A DNA stretch of 64,000 nt from Megaleporinus macrocephalus. Lineage: Eukaryota > Chordata > Actinopteri > Characiformes > Anostomidae. The translations under genes were made by a program, and so were the position numbers. Positions within the stretch are counted from its first letter, which is position 1; every line of letters begins with the position of its first letter. A model generated the notes under the pieces. It saw only the letters and a list, made by a program, of their open reading frames with translations, ran no database searches and was not told the DNA's origin. The DNA is taken from the NCBI GenBank assembly GCA_021613375.1, contig CM038720.1:12803962-12867961 (forward strand). Reading direction: 5' to 3'. Of this stretch, positions 58,538 to 64,000 are shown one piece after another.

Positions 58538-60330
58538 TGATTATGGTGGAGCAGATCACAGTCCTTCGAAATTCCTGAAATTCTATATGATTCAGTCAGT
58601 AAACAAAGTCATTCAGAGTGGTTTGCTGTGAAATGGTGAATTATAGTGAAACCTGTTGACTGAGATTTCTTTTAACAGTGCTACACTGATGATGTCTGCC
58701 ATTATAACCAGTATAACTAATTTGTTTGCTATCCAACATGAACCTACATGTGTTTTCACATGTATCTCAATTTTATATTAATTTTAACTTCAAGCAAAAC
58801 TAACATTAAACAACATCTCGGTCATTTGGTACTGTATCCATAACTATTTTGCATACTAATTAGCGAGTGAGCTATGAGGCTCTAAAATGCCTTCAGACGT
58901 CTGGTTCCTTTCACCACCATTGTGAACATCTCTGATTCATTAAGATTCTTTCTAATGGAGCGTTCCAAACTACTCCGAATTACATTCTTTAGGTTTTAAC
59001 TATTAAATTTATGCAGGAATGCTAAGAAACTACTGGAGATCCCATCTAATAATTGCAAAGCTACAATTTATATGAATGAATTTTTCAGCCGTCCTCTTTG
59101 AAACTTCTTATATAGTGGGATAAATACATAGGAACAGCAGCATGAATGGCCAGCCAACCAAAAAAACTGAACTATTTGATCAAGAAATTCATTCCCCTCG
59201 TTGAATTCCCAGCACGCAACCTTGACTTAATAACATTACATAGAGCTTGAACCAAAAACAAGTCAGCCAAAGAAAGTGGGAAGGTAGTAGACGGCACAGT
59301 AGCTCAGCAGTACAGGAAGTAAAGGTGTATTGTTGGACCATCCCACCTAGCGGGCACCCTCCAGCTGTCGACCGCTCCGAATCTGTGTGGCATTCAGAGC
59401 TTGTATTTCATTTCACTCTCCAGTGCTTTCCCCGGGGACAAGGCAGCGAGAAAGCCAGGCCTTCTGCCAGACTGGGTCAAAGGGGACTCTTGCACCTTTT
59501 TCACCCATGAAGAGAGAATCTGTTAGATGTTCCTGCGTATTGTAACTCCCTGGATGGCATTTGGCTGCAACTGGGACCCAAACCGACATGATTGTTTTTG
59601 ACCCCAATGCTGATTTTTAAATGTAAAACCTCCAATAACTGAAATAATCAGTGGCATTAAATTGATTACATGTGTTGTTTCATTTTATCAAGTGATATAA
59701 TTTAACTTTGGCACAGGTTAAGCAGATTTCAGGCATTTTAGTTAAAAGAAATTGTACTGGCTGATATGATTGTCCACTGTGAACGTCCAAATAGGAATCT
59801 CAGTTTTCAAATTGAGGCCAGGTGTAAATGACCAGCTGGCTAACCATAAACAGTAATAGTGCTACACACGTGTGGAACATAGTCATAGTTGACTTGTGTG
59901 TAGAGCAGTTAGCCACGGAGGTAAGTAGATTATCTAGCAATCAGGCATGAATTACAGAGATAATCGACCTCATTAATAAAGTTAAATGCAACCGAGTCAT
60001 GGGAACATATTTTTGAGCATTTAAAAATCTATAAAAGAGACGCTGTGCATGATGAAAGACCTGATTTTGCAGCCTGTTATAATTACCCACATATAATGCT
60101 TGGCTGCCATATGGATTTGTGGAACAGTGAGACAGGCAGAGCTTTAAGAGTTTATATGTTCTATAAGCTCCTAAAGCCAATTGTCTTCTTTCTATTATTC
60201 CACTTTAAACATTAAAAACAATGTGTACATAAATAAACACGAGTTCAAACTCTACACACAACATTGCCCGCTATGAAATACCAACCAACCCATCTTAAAC
60301 AGGATCGGCCTACGTCTTAATTTCTCTTAG
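58538..60330. other. intronic, dispersed repeat then unique sequence
   Basis: 58600-58960 resembles 49440-50350. A repeat-free part near 59900-60180 (TAATCGACCTCATTAATAAA, TATAATTACCCACATA) could be a conserved non-coding element. Near 59290 GTAGCTCAGCAGTA resembles a SINE A box but no B box follows. Confidence 0.4.
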
Positions 60331-60332
60331 AT

Positions 60333-61215
60333 CAGCCATAACATTTAAAGCACCTCCTTGTTTCTACAATATCTGTACATATATAGGAGCACGCTGTAGT
60401 TCTGCAGTTATATAGTTATTCCCCTTTTACCCTGTTCCTCAGTGGTCAGCACCCCCAGAGGACCACCACAGAGCAGGTATTACTTGGGTGGTGGGTCATT
60501 CTCAGCACTGCAGTGACTCTGACGTGGTGGTGGTGGTGGTGTGTTGGTGTGTGTTGTACTGGTGTGAGTGGATCGGACACAGTAGTGCTGCTGTAGTTTT
60601 TAAACACTGCGTCCACTCACTGTCCACTCCACTGGACACTCCTGTCTTGCTGGTCCAAGTCCTACGTCTTTATTTCTCTTTGATCAGCCATAACATTTAA
60701 ACCACCTTCTTGTTTCTACACACTAGTGTTGCTGTAGTTTTTAAACCCTGCGTCCACTCACTGTTTTTAAACACTGCGTCCACTCACTGTCCACTCCACT
60801 GGACACCCCTGTCTTGCTGGTCCACGTCCTACGTCTTAATTTCTCTTTGATCAGCCATAACATTTAAACCACCTCCTTGTTTATACAATATCTGTACATA
60901 TATAGGAGCACTATGTAGTTCTACAGTTCTACTATAGTTATTCCCCTTTTACCCTGTTCCTCAGTGGTCAGCATCCCCAAAGGACCACCACAGAGCAGAT
61001 AATACTTGGGCAGTGGGTCATTCTCAGCACTGCATTGACTCTGCTGTGGTGGTGGTGTGTTGGTGTGTGTTGTACTGGTGTGAGTGGATCGGATACAGTA
61101 GTGCTGCTGTAGTTTTGAACACTGCGTCCACTCTACCGGACACGTCTGTCCTGCTGGTCCACCTTGTCCATGTAAAAGTCAGAGATGACAGCTCATCTGT
61201 TAATGTTGGTCATCC
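60333..61215. repeat. dispersed repeat, two tandem copies
   Basis: Both copies (60333-60660 and 60850-61215) contain ATCAGCCATAACATTTAAA, CCCCTTTTACCCTGTTCC, GGTCATTCTCAGCACTGCA and TGTACTGGTGTGAGTGGATC. A short extra piece is duplicated at 60735-60800. This resembles an abundant repeat of otophysan fish genomes. Another piece lies at 63190-63240. Confidence 0.75.
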
Positions 61216-61453
61216 CTTTAGTCCTTCATCAGAGGTCACACAATATATTGGTCGGGTACTAGCTGCAATGCCTGTGGCCTTCGTGGTTTCAGTGAGGCGT
61301 GAGATTCTTTCCGTCGCTTCAAGTGTTTATGCAATGTATGCATTTATCTCAGCTGTCGTCTGGTGTGCATTTTGGAGCTGAAGGGCGTTTCTTAGTCCAC
61401 ATATATATTCCACATTTTTTTAAGCAAAGAAGGTGAAAGAAAGCTATTTGGAC

Positions 61454-62330
61454 TAGAGATGATTTTGAATCAAAATCGGTGATCGGACGATATTTCTCCA
61501 ATTTAGCCGATCCCGAGAGCTGATCAATGGCGTTAAACAAATGAGCTTAATTTCTGTATTTCCAGCTAGTGTTTCGTTGAAACCCCGTCTGGTCAGGTTG
61601 CAATTCCTATCTGAACCGCTAGGTGGAAATACATACCCTTTTATTTTAGACAGGCTGACTAAAGCAGTGGCTTCGCGAGAACAGTTTGTGTTCACGGCCT
61701 GTTCTGTCCATCTGGCAGTTTTGTAAAATTAGTAAAATCAGCTTCTCTCGTGGGGGAACCAAGACAAAGACATTTAACACTACTAATCTGATACGGCTTT
61801 TAAGAGTACCCCACGCTGCTGAATACAGTGAGTACCAGCAAACAGCAGAGCTAGCACGCGCAGCTATCTCTAAACAAATAACCCAGAAACCCATGCAGAC
61901 CAGATCTGATACGAACAGAACAGCAGCAACAATTCAAGATCTACATTTAATGATTGCAGATTTTCATTTAAAATAACACAGAGTCTGCGTTTAATGACTG
62001 CAGTTTTCACTACATTTAATTAATTAGCTTTTTTCGTTTTAAATTAAGGGTCTAAATTGAATGATAACAGTATTGGGGATGTTTGTATGACTTACTATGT
62101 TTATTTACTGTTAATTTTGTAAAAAATATTATGGTGTTTCATATGAGCTCATTAAAAATGGTAATAAACCAGTTTAGACCATGTTTCATGACTTGCTTGT
62201 GCTAATAACTACATGTAGCCCTGCCGTGGCATAGAGCCCCGCCCTCGATCGGTATCGGCTATCGGCTATCACACTGAAAGGTGATCGCCGATTGGAATCG
62301 GCCTCAAAAATGCTGAACGATCCATCTCTA
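61454..62330. mobile_element. hAT-type MITE, TAGAGATGG family, copy C
   Basis: The left end TAGAGATGATTTTGAATC and the right end GAACGATCCATCTCTA are flanked by ATTTGGAC on both sides (61446-61453 and 62331-62338), an exact 8-bp duplication. It is 877 bp, and the interior matches copy A over nearly its whole length. Confidence 0.9.
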
Positions 62331-62338
62331 ATTTGGAC

Positions 62339-63280
62339 CCAAGCATTTCATCTACATGACAGATATTGTTTACATGACAAGAGAGCTCATCTTTTTTGCA
62401 AATGACCAATAGAAGTACTATCTAAAGTCATAAAATGGTTCTAGAATTTGACCATCATTTGTTACATTTCCAGTCAAAATAGACGTTAAGTGCAGGTTTT
62501 TCATTTTTAACCATCTGTAAACAACAACAGAAAATACATTTACCTTTAATACAGTTGCCAAAACACACCATCATGAAGAGACAGCACTCTCACAGGTCAT
62601 CTCTCATGGGCCAAAAATTTAAGTGACCTGAAAGCGAGTTCCAAAACCAGCCTGCCAGTGCTCCGTTCTGTTGATACCAAGTCTGACAGTAGAGCATTAA
62701 TGGGTGTGCAGTTCAGGGCCGCTGTCTTATTTACAGCTTCCAAATGATGGCACGATTTTTTTGTGCTCTCTGAACTTTTCTCCCGCTTTCCTCCAGTTGA
62801 AAAGACCCCTTTCACAAATGTGCTGTCAGCTCTTATCTTCCCCTCGCTGATTAGCTTCTTTTCCACAGCGCAACAACAAATGAAGCACAAGGCTGTATCT
62901 GTATCTTTCACGTAGTGAGGCAATTTCCAACGTAATAATCAACTTGCATTGAAGCTTCTTTGAAAAGTTTTGTTTTCAAAACGGCTCCCGAGAAGAGTCA
63001 GATCTTGTGGTTGGAGGAGATGATTAGCATCAGTGCTGAAAGTTGCTTGTTCGGGTGTTGTAAGGCTGACGTCAGTGTCAGCTGGATCACCTTTCTCTTC
63101 GTTGTTTGGCTTGATGGTGCAATCTGTGTTGCTGTCAGGAACGGTAGTACATATGTTTCTCTGCATTATTTCTTAGCACCCTGTTCTTTGATAGCCAGGA
63201 CCCCCACAGGAGCACCACAGAGCAGGTATTATCTGGGTGTATCTAGGATTTATACAGCGTTTAGTCTATATGTAGGCCAG
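62339..63280. other. intronic, possible conserved element
   Basis: 62560-63170 is free of repeats and balanced in composition (CTGATTAGCTTCTTTTCCAC, TGGTTGGAGGAGATGATTAG). The frames on both strands overlap and show no domain. A repeat piece follows at about 63190-63240. Confidence 0.35.
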
Positions 63281-64000
63281 TGTTAATTTTGACAGCAAAT
63301 TTTGATTTAGTCTTAGTCATAGTCTTTTGACTAAAATGTCACTTAGTTTTAGTCATAATTTAGTCATCTGAATTTAGTTTTAGTCTAGTTTTAGTCGACT
63401 AATTATCATAAGAATATAGTCTAGACTAAATCTACAGTCGATTCAGTCGACTAAAATATAATGGGTGTAAAATGTAATGCTTTTTCTTCAGTTCTCCGGA
63501 CTCTGGCTCTGCACATACAGCGTTTCACCTGCTTCCCACATACCTGATCAACTAATCTGACCATTAACACCACCTTACTGAGTTAATACAGCGTTTATAT
63601 CAGGACACGCTCTAAACTGTACAGAACAGTGTGCTTTCAGGACTAGGATTAAGCAAGGCTAAGCTAGCGTTAGCAGCGGTAAAGCTAGCTGATGGTGGTG
63701 CTGGAGGGCTGATGTCCAGCGCGGTGTGGTGATTTTCTCTAAACACAAACTCTAAACTCTCTTTCTCTCTGCTGACACTGTCTAGATAACTTAGTTCCAC
63801 CATGATTAGCGACAGTTCAGAGACTCGTATGGTCTTCCCGGATTTAGACCAAATTTGTGTAAGTGTGCATTTGATTGATGGCTACTCGGCTTGTCCCGCC
63901 TCTCCATATACGCCGAAGTAGTTATGATTGGATGTTTTCCCTAACTTGTCCCGCCTCTCCATATACGCCGAAGTATTCTGATTGAATGTTTTCCTAACTT
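63281..64000. mobile_element. transposon E, inverted copy cut by the window edge
   Basis: It starts CAGTGTTAATTTTGACAGCA, followed by TAGTCGACTAATTATCATAA, one VNTR unit (63515-63600), and a minus-strand 63-codon frame (63803-63612) nearly the same as in units 3 and 4. Orientation is opposite to the copies in the HSF array, so it is an independent insertion. The other end lies beyond 64000. Confidence 0.8.

Noticed and set aside
59285..59345. Possible tRNA or SINE A box (GTAGCTCAGCAGTA)
   Set aside because: No B box follows at the right distance and no cloverleaf can be drawn.

Overview
This is a window of eukaryotic, almost certainly teleost fish, nuclear DNA. It is AT-rich and gene-poor, with GT-AG introns, AATAAA signals, long AT microsatellites and a dense load of fish-type DNA transposons: hAT elements and MITEs with 8-bp target duplications, Tc1/mariner remnants, L2 and RTE LINE tails and tRNA-derived SINE pieces. 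Several dispersed repeats look like those common in otophysan fish (characins, catfish), but I cannot fix the species. I see no rRNA, tRNA gene, CRISPR array or viral gene.

Layout. 0-8.7 kb has no recognisable gene; it holds a 37-bp minisatellite, decayed repeats and a 1.7-kb hAT element (2846-4541, perfect 8-bp target duplication) with a second hAT nested in it. 8.8-31.5 kb is the main coding feature: four tandem copies, all on the minus strand, of a two-exon gene with a heat-shock-factor DNA-binding domain, closest in my reading to the HSFY/HSFX group. All four are open (276, 276, 276 and 280 aa). Each has a TATA box about 45 bp before the ATG, CRE-like TGATGTCA motifs just upstream, a 193- or 209-bp intron inside the DNA-binding domain, and a poly(A) signal just after the stop. 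A decayed exon-2 fragment lies upstream of copy 1, with shorter remnants upstream of copies 2 and 3. The duplicated unit also carries, in copies 2-4, a transposon with an internal 71-bp VNTR whose copy number differs (7, 2, 5).

31.5-40 kb is a transposon and minisatellite graveyard: Tc1 remnant, mariner-like fossil with long inverted ends, a hAT with perfect target duplication, and a TTAA-flanked element. At 40.2-41.4 kb there is a GC-rich promoter region. A 65-bp CCAAT-containing unit repeated three times precedes one convincing exon (40596-40680, plus strand) that encodes a signal peptide and ends in a phase-1 splice donor. The rest of the window (40.7-64 kb) reads as the large first intron of that unidentified secreted or membrane protein gene. 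It holds a hairpin-bearing satellite, nested hAT and LINE elements, a broken hAT transposase, SINE pieces and several repeat-free stretches that look like conserved non-coding elements.

The HSF-like array is the most biologically interesting part: a recently amplified, intact transcription-factor family with compact CRE/TATA promoters, reminiscent of the multicopy, germline-expressed HSFY genes of mammals. That parallel is inference. No expression, sex-linkage or homology search could be run here.
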